Shown: positions 31,419 through 41,436 of the stretch, one piece after another
How the letters are laid out: the number at the start of each line of letters is the position of its first letter
Position numbering within the stretch: the stretch's first letter is position 1
Translations under genes and position numbers: made by a program
The notes under the pieces: model-generated
What the model was told of the DNA's origin: nothing
Seen by the model: the letters and a program-made list of their open reading frames with translations, nothing else
The model's database searches: none
Origin: Aporrectodea caliginosa
Lineage: Eukaryota; Annelida; Clitellata; Crassiclitellata; Lumbricidae
DNA: 64,000 bases
NCBI GenBank assembly: GCA_020284085.1
Contig: JACEVL010000108.1
Span: 570,332 to 634,331 of the forward strand
Reading direction: 5' to 3'

Positions 31419-31703
31419 AACAATCAGTCTGTCAGTCGGACTATTTTCGTGCCAGCTGCAGCAACCCGGATGAACTGGTTGTCATCACTTGGGCTCTTTA
31501 CGGTCGGATGCGGATGAGTCGATGCGTGAAGGAGAACTTCGGATACGTTGGCTGTTCACACGATGTCCTGCGCACAATGGATGGCTATTGTTCCGGTCGA
31601 AGAGAGTGCAACGTTCGAATCCTGGACGAAAACTTTCCACAAGCCAGTCCGTGTCACAACGACCTCAAGTCCTACCTGGAAATCGCATACACCTGTATTA
31701 GAG
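31419..31703 (+). CDS. Exon: SUEL-type (galactose/rhamnose-binding) lectin domain
   Basis: 95 codons after an acceptor ending GCATATAG and before a donor AGAG/GTAATC, phase 1 to 1. The reading contains the family landmarks: eight cysteines as in rhamnose-binding lectins, ALYGR with the conserved YGR motif, MDGYCSGRREC, NVRILDENF and LEIAYTC at the end. The usual DPC motif is ASPC here and the KYL motif is KSYL, so sugar contacts may differ. Such domains bind L-rhamnose or D-galactose and are found in latrophilins and invertebrate lectins. The codon just upstream (GTG CAT ATA) belongs to the intron. Confidence 0.87.
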
Positions 31704-31732
31704 GTAATCCTAATAATAATCAAAATAGTAGT

Positions 31733-31873
<141 letters not shown>

Positions 31874-31987
31874 CGTTTTCTTCTATTTTAATTATTGACA
31901 AAGTATCTGAGGGATCATATGTACCTCGGGGCAAAAAAAGTAATAATAATACTGATAATAATGACGTAGATTGCATGGATCGAGAGG

Positions 31988-32082
31988 TTAAACATCTTAT
32001 GGCTAACTGAGGCATTGGCATCTCATCCATCTTTATCCAGTTTTGGGACTGGCAATACTAGATTGCAGGCAGTGACGGAGTT
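31988..32082 (-). repeat. Family A repeat, strongly diverged
   Basis: On the minus strand it keeps TGCCAGTCCCAAAACTGG and ATAAAGATGG, but the GACGCT core and the GTTAAAC end have decayed (CATAAGATGTTTAAC). Confidence 0.5.
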
Positions 32083-32204
32083 CAATTCAATTCAGTCAGG
32101 ATAGATGATGAAACTAGGGTATTATTCTGAACTGTTTGTATGGCCGTAAAGACCAACACACCAAACATCGTACATTCCTAGTTCTGCTCGAATTAAATTA
32201 ATGC

Positions 32205-32375
32205 AGAACCGTGCTCCGCTTTTGCATAATTATAGAGCGAATATCACACTTAAAAGAGGTGCGTAATTATTTAAAACAGTTTGCTCCACTAGTATGATAA
32301 AATGATAAAATGCCTTTCTTCTTTTACTTATAAGACTTAGCTCACATTTAAAAGCGGTGTGTAATTATTTTGAAC
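32205..32375 (-). repeat. Family E, about two degenerate 95-bp units
   Basis: Reversed units with GCAGAACCGTGCTCC, CTTTTGCATAATTATAG, AATATCACACTTAAAAGAGG and TGCGTAATTATTT. From 32376 to 32684 nothing else is recognised. Confidence 0.6.
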
Positions 32376-32684
32376 ATTTTCAGCATTGTGTTTATGGTAG
32401 TTTGGGGAGCACTCATGAGTAAGTTCATAGTCCCATTACACAGCATAGGCCTACATGATATTAAATGTTAGTGTCTAATACCATTTATGCAAAAGTTTTT
32501 CCAATATGAGTTAATGGTTTCGAAAAATCCAACCAGCTCGAGGAAGTTAAGTCTTTTACCACAGCTCAGCTGTCTCTTTAGAACTTGGCTTTGTTGTTTC
32601 AGGCTGCTTCCTGCTTCTTCGAGGTTTAGTTTTTATCTTTTTGGCTTTGACTTTTCCATAGTGCATTTCTGAGAAAAAAATAAC

Positions 32685-32765
32685 ATGGATCAAGTTTAAA
32701 CAACTTTTATGGCAATAAAGGTCGTTGACGTCGGCAGAAATTATTTTGGCATTATACATCCTGTT
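32685..32765 (-). repeat. Family C-like module
   Basis: Reversed: TGCCAAAATAATTTCTGCC, GACGTC arm, ATTGCCATAAAAGTTG, TTTAAAC. The 3' arm is decayed. Confidence 0.55.
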
Positions 32766-33051
32766 GTAGTTCTCAACTTTTGTTTTGGTTATAAGTTAAA
32801 TGACTTCTCATGACAACATACTCCGATAACATCATATCAAATATCGTAAATTGGCAATTTCACAAACAGCATGCACATTTAAACTATACAGATAGCTAAC
32901 ATGATTTATTTTTAAACTGTTCAGGTAGCTAATATATTTGAGTCTCAGTTTTATTTTAGTTGCAAAGTAGGCCTATAGTGTATACAAGAATCATTTGTGC
33001 ATGTTTCAAACATTTCTAGCACAAATTTAATTTAAATGTAGGAGTTTCTAT

Positions 33052-33130
33052 TGATGGATCCACAGTTTAACGGCAGCTTATGACAACATAGGCCGTCGCC
33101 GCCGACAAAGATTATTTTGGCATATTACAG
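33052..33130 (-). repeat. Family C dispersed repeat
   Basis: Reversed: GCCAAAATAATCTTTGTCG, GGCGGC arm, GTTGTCATAAGCTGCC, GTTAAACTGTGGATCC. Arms GGCGGC and GCTGCC pair with one G-U. Confidence 0.75.
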
Positions 33131-33559
33131 CAATTTTGTTCCTATTGCAACATATGACTTTTACTGTCAGTACTATCGGGTACATTATCAGCCCTTATAA
33201 AGAGGCTTAATTACTATTTTGAACAGTTCCCGCAAATTCCAATGGCATAATATAGAACTGATCCAGAGTTAAAGGTATCTTATATGGCAAGCGAAGTCCG
33301 TCCTCCGTCGACACAGCTAAAGGCTCCGAAACGTATTGGTCTAGAGTTATGAAAATTGTACAAACCGTTTTTATAAGCATGTGTAGATAAACGCGACTAT
33401 TTTCAGCTCGCAATTTACTTTAAATGCCGATATATGGAGATTTTAAATTTCAACCTGTTTCAACCATGATGTAAGAGATAGGACAAGCACTGTTCTGGGA
33501 CCTATACAAACTAGTAACTTTACACAAGAGGCGCTCAATAAATTATCGGAATGAATGAA
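33131..33559. other. No gene; part of the later Helitron-like repeat set
   Basis: Intron sequence. A block CTCGCAATTTACTTTAAATG at about 33403 recurs at about 33806. A decayed GTTAAAGGTATCTTATATGG module lies at about 33265. No exon is recognised. Confidence 0.4.
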
Positions 33560-34169
33560 TGAATAGCGAATTAAATCTTGCAGTAAAGGCGGCCATTTGT
33601 CTGACGTCACGCGGGCCTAAATATGCAAATCAGGTGCATTTATTTTAATACTGCGTCTTCGCCTCGAAATATTTCGAGTGCTTATGGAACACAAAACTCG
33701 AGAATAAGAGAAAGATCGGCCGAGCTTCGTCTATTATTATTTAGCCCGGAAAACAAATAATACGGCTATAATTATATGGTAGAAGACGGCTGTTTTAAGC
33801 TCGCAATTTACTTTAAATACCGATATATGAGCATTTTAAATTTCGAAATGCGGCCGAGATTCGTCTATTATAATTATTAAGCTCGGGGAACAAATAATAC
33901 GTCTGTATAAGGTAAAGATAACCAGTGTAGTACGGGGAACAAATAATACGCCTATTATATAAGGTAGAGAACTAGAGATAACCCGTGTAGTACACGGGCA
34001 AAGCAACTATTTTCACCTCTAAATATAATTTCCATTCAGATAAATGGGCATTTGAAATATTTGAAGCCCGTCAGCAAATATAGTAAGTGAGTAAGTAAGT
34101 AGCCTTTATTTGCAGCCGTTAAAAATTACGCCTGGGAAAACCTGGGCGAAGCCGGGGAAAAAATGCTAG
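33560..34169 (+). mobile_element. Helitron-like repeat, 3' end at CTAG
   Basis: The stretch holds internal repeats (GAACAAATAATACG-type blocks at 33745, 33885 and 33935; CCCGTGTAGTACACGGGC at about 33983, a perfect hairpin apart from the last C). It ends CCTGGGCGAAGCCGGGG, AAAAAATG, CTAG followed by T. A GC hairpin some 10 nt before a terminal CTAG is the Helitron 3' signature, shared with 14275-14308. The 5' end is not identified and no Rep-helicase is present. Confidence 0.4.
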
Positions 34170-34241
34170 TAATTATTAAGTCTAGTGTCACTCTAGCCAA
34201 TACAAAGAAGACAGACAACTTGATCAATACTGTCACAGAAC

Positions 34242-34320
34242 CGCCATTCGGCTTACTTATAGTCCCGGCATAACACTTAAAAGAGGTGTTTCAATGTTTT
34301 TGAACAGTTCTCACTTTTCA
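34242..34320 (-). repeat. Family E unit
   Basis: Reversed unit: AGAACCGCC, CTTATAGTCCCGGCATAACA, CTTAAAAGAGGTG, TTTTGAACAGTTCTCAC. Confidence 0.6.
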
Positions 34321-34649
34321 GTCGTTTAAGTCATTAAGTTTAATCAAAAAATGATTGAGAATTGTTTGGTCTAATAATTATTATTACGCATAGTGTTTAA
34401 GCGCCATCGGTTTATGCATTATGCATACGACACCGGTGCGATAGAAGTTATAAAAATTATAATAATTATGATCTCCCAATAAATTAAGAGCTTCCCAAAT
34501 AATTAATGGTGAAAGCTCTGATGAGTCTCTCTCGAAAAGGCGCTATAATAATCCGTGATTGGCATTACAATTAAGCCTACCACAAAGTATGGTATGGTCG
34601 ACGACTTCCGCCCTGGCAGTCACAAGATGTCGCTAAACGCTCGAAACTA

Positions 34650-36140
34650 CGACAAGAAATTAGATCAGATTTCAAATGAATTGATTTGAAATTGTTTATT
34701 GAACACCAAGAAGCAATCTATTTGCAGATATTCATTTTAAAAGATGTTGCATTGGAGGCCAAAGGCTTTCAATTTCGTTGAGAGCATTCATTTATGGCTA
34801 ACTCAATTGAAACGCTAGCTTACATTAGACACCTTTAAATTCTTTAAAACGCGTTAATGTGAGATATATAAGACATTCGTGAGCTGCGTTTAATAAGTCA
34901 ACCGATCAGACCTAAAATAAGTAACTAGGGAAATCAGCCATAAGATGGAGCTAAGCATTTGAAATACTTAACTTTAAACACCGTGTCTCTGTCTCTGTCT
35001 GCGTCTGTGTCTCTGGATGTGTGTCTCTGTTTCTTTCTTTTTGTGCCTGTGTCTCTGTCTGTGCCTCTGTATGTGCCTCTGTCTCTGTATGAGTCTCTGT
35101 CGGAGTTTGTGTCTTAATTTGAAACCTACATACCTAATTAATGAGCTATAATGAAAACCGACAAAACGTAAGCAGTAGCCTATCAAAGATCATTCCATTG
35201 TTCTTTAAATTACTAGGCAAAATTTCAAATGAATTAGTTTGACATTTATTGAACACCAAAAATATATTAATAGGCATCCAACGTTGTTGCATTGAAGCAA
35301 TAGGGCCTATATATTCGCTTTCCATCATACGAATACGCTGAGCCAGCGCTTGCATTCAGATTCACTGAGACTTAGTGATGCTGTTAACTCAGATGAAACA
35401 TTACACTCCACTAAACACCCTTAAAATGCGTGAATTTGATCTATATATACTACTCGTTTGTTGCCCTTAATCAGTCGTTAGATAATTTATGACCGTCAAC
35501 GCTAACGGCAAGTCAAACAGAAGGTGACGCTAAACATTTGAAATACGTGATCGTAAACACTCTTTATAATATATATATATAACACAAATTCACGCATTTT
35601 AAGGGTGTCTATTTGAGTCTAACGTAACAGCTATATATATATATATATATATATATATTGTATTGTATTTCGTCTCTGTTTGTGCCTCTGTCTGGGTCTG
35701 GATCTCTGTCTCAGCAATTGTCTGTGTCTCTGAATGTGTCTAAGTCTCTATAGTCTTTATATGTGCCTGTCTCTGTCTGTGTCATTGTCTCTGTCATTGT
35801 CTATGTCTCTCTCTGCCTGTACCATGTCTCTGTGCGTGCCTCTGTCTCTGCATGCGCCTATCTCTGTGTCTCTGTCTTTGTCTGTTTGACTCTGTGTCTC
35901 TGCCTGTCTCTCGCTTTGTCCCTCTATCCCTGTATCTCTTCTTCGTATGTGCCTCTGTCACTGCTTGTGCCTGTGTCTCTGTCTCTCATTCTGCCTCTAT
36001 TTCGGTGCCTCTATCTACGGATGTGTTTAAATCTTGAATCTTGATATGAAACCTACAATCCTATAATTATAATAAGCTAATAAAAATTGACAATGATTTC
36101 AGAATGATTTCTGTATTAAACATTCCATCGTTCTTTTAAT
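34650..36140 (+). repeat. Tandem composite duplication with TCTGTG-rich tracts
   Basis: Two successive units (about 34655-35195 and 35195-36140) share the same order: TTTCAAATGAATT...TTTATTGAACACCAA, GTTGCATTG, an ACACCTTTAAA-type motif, a TATATA-containing piece, CATTTGAAATAC, then a long imperfect TCTGTG/CTCTGT tract (34980-35115 and 35670-36020), then GAAACCTACA and a CATTCCAT(T/C)GTTC block. The second unit also has a (TA)n run at 35632-35660. Frames through the tracts are not genes. Confidence 0.6.
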
Positions 36141-36215
36141 TGTCACTCATATTAGCCTACTCCATTGTTCTTTTAATTGTTAGTCATAATATTCCATTGT
36201 TTTATTAATTGTTAG

Positions 36216-36617
36216 TCATTGTTCCCGATGACAATCAATGCCAGACGCGTCGTCCAATCTCCCTCACGAACCAGACCGGATATCTGGCCAGCATCACTTC
36301 CGGCGAAACCGGATGTGGGGCGTCGGACACGCCTTGGACGATCCAGGCACTCCCAGGGCAGCGAATCAACATCACCCTCATCGACTTCACCCCAGACAGT
36401 TCGAGGGTGTTGACCTCTAGCGATGGGGTGAGGAAGACCTGTCGGGTTTATGCCACTGTGCGAGAGGAGGGTAAAGGTCAAAGGAGTTCAACGATCTGTG
36501 GTGGAAATGGAAGAGTGCGAACGGTGTTCGTCAGTAAGAACGATGCTCCTCTGGAGATAAGGATCATCAGCAGCCAACATCCGACGAAACCCATCAACTT
36601 CATTCTCAGGTTCCAAG
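36216..36617 (+). CDS. Exon: CUB domain
   Basis: 134 codons, acceptor TAATTGTTAG, donor CCAAG/GTAAAC, phase 1 to 1. The previous exon's last G plus TC gives Val at the junction. The frame has four cysteines as in CUB domains, SGETGCGASDTPWTI, ALPGQRINITLIDF (the typical W-x-I-x-A-x-G-x-x-I-x-L-x-F core), KTCRVYATV, STICGGNGR and a closing FILRFQG beta strand. CUB domains are extracellular beta-sandwiches mediating protein or sugar contacts. Codon composition is GC-richer than the surrounding intron. No stop. Confidence 0.87.
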
Positions 36618-36759
36618 GTAAACACAACAAATACTATCCATTTTTTTCTCCAGACTCCATATAAGTGTTTATTCATGTAGGCATATATGTTGCATGTATA
36701 TATGTATATAAGTTTTTGGCGCTATGTAAATGCTATTTTAAGTTGGTTGCTGAATAAAA

Positions 36760-37165
36760 TATGTTATGTTATGTATGTTATGTTATGTTATGTTATGTTA
36801 TGTTATATATGCTAGTATGTTTGCTTTTTGGTGCCTGTATTTATGCATGTATGTATGTTTGTATTTATGTAAGTGTGCGTGCACATGCATTCGTTTATGT
36901 ATGTATGTACATAATTATGCACGTACGTATGTATGTGTATGCGCTCGTGTATGTATGTATGCATATAGGTACATGTACGTAGGTTTCAATGTATGTATGC
37001 ATGTGTGTACGTATGAATGTATGCATGCAAGTATGTATATATCTATGTATGTACGTACATATGCATGTGTGTATGACTATGAATGTATGTATGCATTTGT
37101 GACGAATGTATGTATGTATGCATGTGTGTATGTGTATACTAATGCATGTATGTATGTAAGTGTCG
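36760..37165. repeat. (TTATG)n then (ATGT)n imperfect microsatellites
   Basis: 36760-36806 is a TTATG pentamer run of about nine units. 36833-37165 is a long imperfect ATGT/ATGC tetranucleotide region. Cys-Met-Tyr-Val frames through it are artefacts. The TTATG run follows a TTGGCGCTATGTAAATGCTA block that may be an L2-like LINE end. Confidence 0.85.
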
Positions 37166-37179
37166 ATAAACAGTAAATA

Positions 37180-37990
37180 TCCAACCTACGTAATTAATAA
37201 TTGTTAGCAGACATAAATACGACATCAACTTAAGGACATTGCCATCTGGATAACGAACAAATGAACAGAAGAACATGTCGCTGAACGCAGAATATTAATC
37301 CATTTATGTGTATCTGAACATTTATATATCCCGTTCTAAGAACCATAAAGAGGAACATAAGATGTTGATAAAGGTTCGGGATGCATCCATCCATATGTGT
37401 ACCTAAACGTTTATATAGCGCCTCCTAAGAACCAAAAAGGTGCTGTAACACGGCTTACCATAAGCTGAAAATATTTCTAGGTTATTTGCGGCCGTAAAGT
37501 TCGATGTTTTCGTTAAATCACTTGTGTCATAGAACTCTATCATAATTAATTGGGACGCGTATAAGTTACTGGGCATGAGGAATTCAGAGGTACCCCAAAT
37601 ATCTAAACTTTCGAAATACACGATCACTGAGTCGATATTTTCTATTATGAAAGATTTTATTCAACACCTTTCGAAAAGCATCTTTGAAATAATGTCTTTT
37701 ATTTCATTTTCGTTACTCTTTGTCAAATAAAGAGCATTTAAGAAATAATAATATACTGTAAAACATTCCGAAGAAAATGCGAGGATTTTTAAAAATAATT
37801 TCGCGTCACTTTTGGTACGTACCCTTAAGGTTCGCCTCTTCTGATCATAGATAATGTCGACGGTATTGCACACCTCTTTTAAAGGAAGCATTCGCCTTAT
37901 AAGTGAAAAAGGAGAACAACTGAAACTGATGTTGCAAATTGCTTATGCTTCTGTTATATGGCAAATACTGCCCTTAAAAGAGGTGTGTAA
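37180..37990 (+). repeat. Dispersed repeat paired with 40480-41290
   Basis: Shared blocks in order: AAGGACATTGCCATCTGGAT, CATGTCGCTGAA, TTCGAAATACAC, CAACACCTTTCGAAAAGCAT, GAAATAATGTCTTTT, AAAGAGCATT, GCGTCACTTTT and a family E unit (CACCTCTTTTAA). The two copies flank the TTAA element at 38027-40180 and act as each other's empty sites for insertions. From 37330 to 37600 this copy holds about 290 bp missing from the other. Confidence 0.65.
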
Positions 37991-38026
37991 TAACATTGTC
38001 TTAAATTGGGGTGAAGATCCTATTAA

Positions 38027-40180
38027 CCTTCGCAGGACCAAGCGGGGTAAATAATTACCCCAGGGGTATTTGGATGTTGATTGCGGAGCAACTGTGGGGA
38101 GTTATAATTTGACGTTTCGTGTGTTTACAAGTTAATACCCCAGACATATTCTGACACCATAACCACCTTGATGTCATGTTGTGGGGAAAAGATATTTGAG
38201 TCCAAAGTGTCATGGAGTAAATATTTACCCCGCTTGGTCCTCGACGTCGTTATTTTTTCGAACATAGGAAAAAAATATTTTTTAAATATCTGAGCTCAGA
38301 AGTAACTTAAAATCATAAATAAAGTGTTGAATCTACCAAAGAATTAAGTTTTGATAGTAGCATAATTGTGGAGAGCCTACTTTCCAAGATGGCGGCCAAT
38401 ATGGCCGCCAAAACACAAAAATATGCATATCCCAGCTCATAGACAAGCTATAATAACAAGCGAAGTGTGGATTTTAGTATTTTCAAGGTCAGGGATTCGA
38501 TCTATCGTAACGGCAATAGTATGAGAGTGTTAATTTCCAAGATGGCGGCCAATATGGCCGCTAAAACACAAAACTATGTGTATCTCAGCTCACAGGTAAG
38601 ATACATTAATAAATAAAGTGTCAAATTTAGTATATTCAAGGCCAAGGAATTGATTTATCGTAGTGGCAATAGTGTGTGAGTGTTACTTTTTAAGATGGCG
38701 GTCAATATGGCGCCAAAACACAGAAATTTGTATATCTCAGCTCATATTTTGCTTTTGGCGGCCATAATGGACGCCATCTTGGATAGTAACGCTCCCATAC
38801 TATTGCCACTATGAGAAATCGATACGTTGATCTTGAATGTATTAAATTTGACACTTATTTTGTTATTTTAGCTAAACTTACAGCTGAAATATGCATGTTT
38901 TGTTTCTGCGGCCACATTGGTCGCCCTCTTGGATAGTATCATCCCAACACTTTTGCTATTGCGAAAAAACGAATGTTTGACCTTGAAATTATAAAATTTG
39001 ACACTTCATTTGCTATCGTAGCTTACCTAACAGCTAAGATATTTATATCTGTGTTCTGGCGGCCATATTGGCCGCCATATTGGAAAGAAACACTCGCACA
39101 CTATTGGCACTACGAGAAATGGATTCCTTGATCTTGAAACTATTAAATTCGACACTTTATTTCTTACGGTAGCTTACCTATGAGGTGAGACATAAATATT
39201 TTGTTTTGGCGGCCATATTGGCCGCCATTTTGGATAGTATCAATCTAACACTATTGCAATTACGAGAAATCGATTTCTTAATCTTGAAACTATTAAATTT
39301 GATCCTTCATTTGTTATTGTAGCTTATTTTGATCTGAGATATACAAATTTTTGTGTTTTGGCGGCCATCTTGTCCGCCATCTTGGATAGTAGCATTCCTA
39401 CACTATTGCCACTATGAAAAATCGATTGACTGACCTTAAAATAATTAAATTTGACGCTTCATATGTTACTGTAGCTTGCCTATGAGCTGAGATATGCATT
39501 TTGTGTGTTATGACGGCCATATTGGCCGCCATCTTGGAAAGTAACACTCACACACTATTGGCACTGCAATAAATCGATTCGGTGACCTTGAATCTATTTA
39601 ATTAGACACTCTATTTGTTATGGTAGCCTACCTATAAGCTGAGATAGACATTCATTTGTTTAAGCGGCCATATTGGCCGCCATCTTGGAAAATAACACTC
39701 CCACACTATTTGGCACTACGAAAAATGGTATCCTTGGCCTTGAAACTATTAAATTCGACACTTCATTTGTTGCTGTAGCTTGCCTATGAGCTGAGATATG
39801 CATTTTGTGTTTTATGGCGGCCATATTGGCCGCCATCTTGGAAAGTAACACTCGCACACTATTGGCACTGCAATACATCGATTCGGTGACCTTGAATCTA
39901 TTTAATTTGATACTCTATTTGTTATGGTAACTTAACTATGAGCTGAGATATACATTTTTTTTTGGATTTGGCGGCCATATTGGCCGCCATCTCGGAAAGT
40001 AACGTTTGCACCTTATTGGCACTACAAGAAATGGATTCCTTGACCTTGACACTATTAAATTCGATACTTCATTTGTAATTGTAGCTTACCTGTGAGCTGA
40101 GATATTACAAATTTTGGTGGGGTAAAAAATAATCCCGCTTGGACCTCGACGTATCGTAAAATGTTTTGGTCCTGCGAAGG
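38027..40180. mobile_element. piggyBac-like TTAA-flanked non-autonomous element
   Basis: Both ends carry the same inverted terminus CCTTCGCAGGACCAA, and TTAA lies directly outside on each side (38023-38026 and 40181-40184). TTAA duplication with a CCYT-type tip is the signature of the piggyBac superfamily. Subterminal blocks GCGGGGTAAAT and its reverse also match. The related repeat copy at 41185-41280 has the same flanks with a single TTAA and no insert, an internal empty site. The interior is a satellite array, with no transposase. 2154 bp. Confidence 0.8.
38333..40110. repeat. Degenerate 151-bp satellite inside the TTAA element, 12 units
   Basis: Unit landmarks: a near-palindrome GGCGGCCATATTGGCCGCC, ATCTTGGAAAGTAAC, CACACTATTGGCACTAC, AATCGATT, CTTGA, TTAAATTTGACACTTCATTT, GTAGCTTACCTATGAGCTGA and GATAT. 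Cores lie at about 38391, 38544, 38694, then 38757, 38909, 39058, 39209, 39360, 39511, 39664, 39817 and 39970. The first three units are reversed relative to the other nine, with the switch near 38720-38750. Each core contains AAGATGGCGGC or its decayed form on one strand. Confidence 0.85.
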
Positions 40181-40241
40181 TTAAGGGTGCGGGCCAAAAG
40201 TGACGCTGAATCATTTAAAAAATATTCGAACGGTGAGAACT

Positions 40242-40487
40242 GCTAAACTCCGCCACTGCTCATTACTCTGGCAGTGCCAGTCAAAAGCCTGGATGCGGGA
40301 GGAGGGCGACGCTAATGATCTTTACTATCACAGTGTCCTTAAACTGAAATCTTTATTATCACAAAGTGTCCTTAAACTGAAACTAGTACTACTACTAGCC
40401 TAGAGCAGTGCCAATCCCAAGCCTGGAGATAGGAGGAAGGCGACGCTAATGATCTTTGTTACGACACAATGTCGATAAACAGCAATT
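40242..40487 (+). repeat. Two tandem family A copies
   Basis: 40242-40342 and 40390-40487 each carry AGTGCCA, AGCCTGGA, the GGAGG...GGCGACGCTAATGATC core and a GT(C/G)...TAAAC(A/T) end. Between them a 40-bp stretch repeats CACAGTGTCCTTAAACTGAA. Confidence 0.7.
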
Positions 40488-41290
40488 AAACAACCTCCAT
40501 AAGTAACTGTTATCAGAGTAATGTACGACAGCAACATAAGGACATTGCCATCTGGATAACGAACAAATGAACAGGGGAACATGTCGCTGAAAGCAGAATA
40601 AATCCATCTATGTGGGTTCCCCCATAATTTCAACCTTCGAAATACACAAGTGGCCGAGTGGGTTGGTAGCCCGCTCTACACGCCGGCGGCCCGGGTTCGA
40701 TTCCGGGTCGGTCGGTTTATCAGAGATTAATTTCTCGGATCTTTACTGCGGGTGGCTCGGTCGCAATATAAACGTGGAGTACAATACAATGCAATACAAC
40801 ACAACACAACTGGGGAGCGGTGGTATAGGGGTATGTTCGGTGCATTGCAGCTGGAGGGTTGCGGTTTCGAATCCACTTCAAAGCCGCCGCGTAGAAACCC
40901 TGGGCAAGTCCTTCACTCGCATTTGCTCATGCGCTTCGGCGTGAAACTCCGATTCAGCGTCCGCGCAGTAGTCGGGAGCGCCTCTGAATGGGCAATCTGG
41001 TAGGGGCGCTATAACAAGTGTTCAAATACAATACAATACAATCACTCTAGGAATCGATACTTTTTTAAGAAGGATTTTATTTAACACCTTTCGAAAAGCA
41101 TCGTTGAAATAATGTCTTTTGATTCATTTTCGTTACGCTCTGTCAAGTAAAGAGCATTGCGATAGTATTTTTTTCATGATTTAGCGTCACTTTTTGAACG
41201 CACCCTTAATATTATCTGCCCATTTTGATCTAAGATAATGACGACGCAATTACACACCTCTTTTAAGGGTAGTATTCGCCCTATAACCCA
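40480..41290 (+). repeat. Dispersed repeat paired with 37180-37990
   Basis: Second copy of the repeat. It is interrupted after CGAAATACAC by a dimeric SINE (40648-41040) that the first copy lacks, and it lacks the TTAA element that interrupts the first copy's end. Confidence 0.65.
40648..41040 (+). mobile_element. Dimeric tRNA-derived SINE
   Basis: First unit (to about 40808): A-box-like TGGCCGAGTGGGTTGGTAGC and B box GGGTTCGATTCC, then TTTATCAGAGATTAATT and a CAATACAA-rich tail. Second unit: A-box-like GCGGTGGTATAGGGGTATG, B box GGTTTCGAATCC, then AAGTCCTTCACTCGC, CTCATGCGCTTCGGCGTGAA and a (CAATA)n tail. The two heads come from different tRNA types. The same order occurs at 44475-44890. 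The paralogous repeat at 37618 continues without it, fixing both ends. Confidence 0.75.
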
Positions 41291-41324
41291 ACGGTACCAA
41301 AGGGTACAGATATTATACTTGGAT

Positions 41325-41400
41325 TGGATCCACAGTTTAACGGCAGCTTTTGACAACATAGACCGTTGCCGCCGACAAAGATTAGTTTTGGCATAATATA
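41325..41400 (-). repeat. Family C dispersed repeat
   Basis: Reversed: ATGCCAAAACTAATCTTTG, GGCGGC arm, AAGCTGCCGTTAAAC, TGTGGATCC. Flanks GATATTATACTT and GATGTTATACTT (about 41309 and 41423) look like a 12-bp target duplication with one mismatch. Confidence 0.7.
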
Positions 41401-41436
41401 TTACTACTCTGATTAGAGATGTTATACTTATTTTAT

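Noticed and set aside
40650..40720. tRNA-Ser or tRNA-Leu gene
   Set aside because: A and B boxes are present but no acceptor stem or anticodon arm can be paired, and the same sequence recurs with a SINE body and tail.
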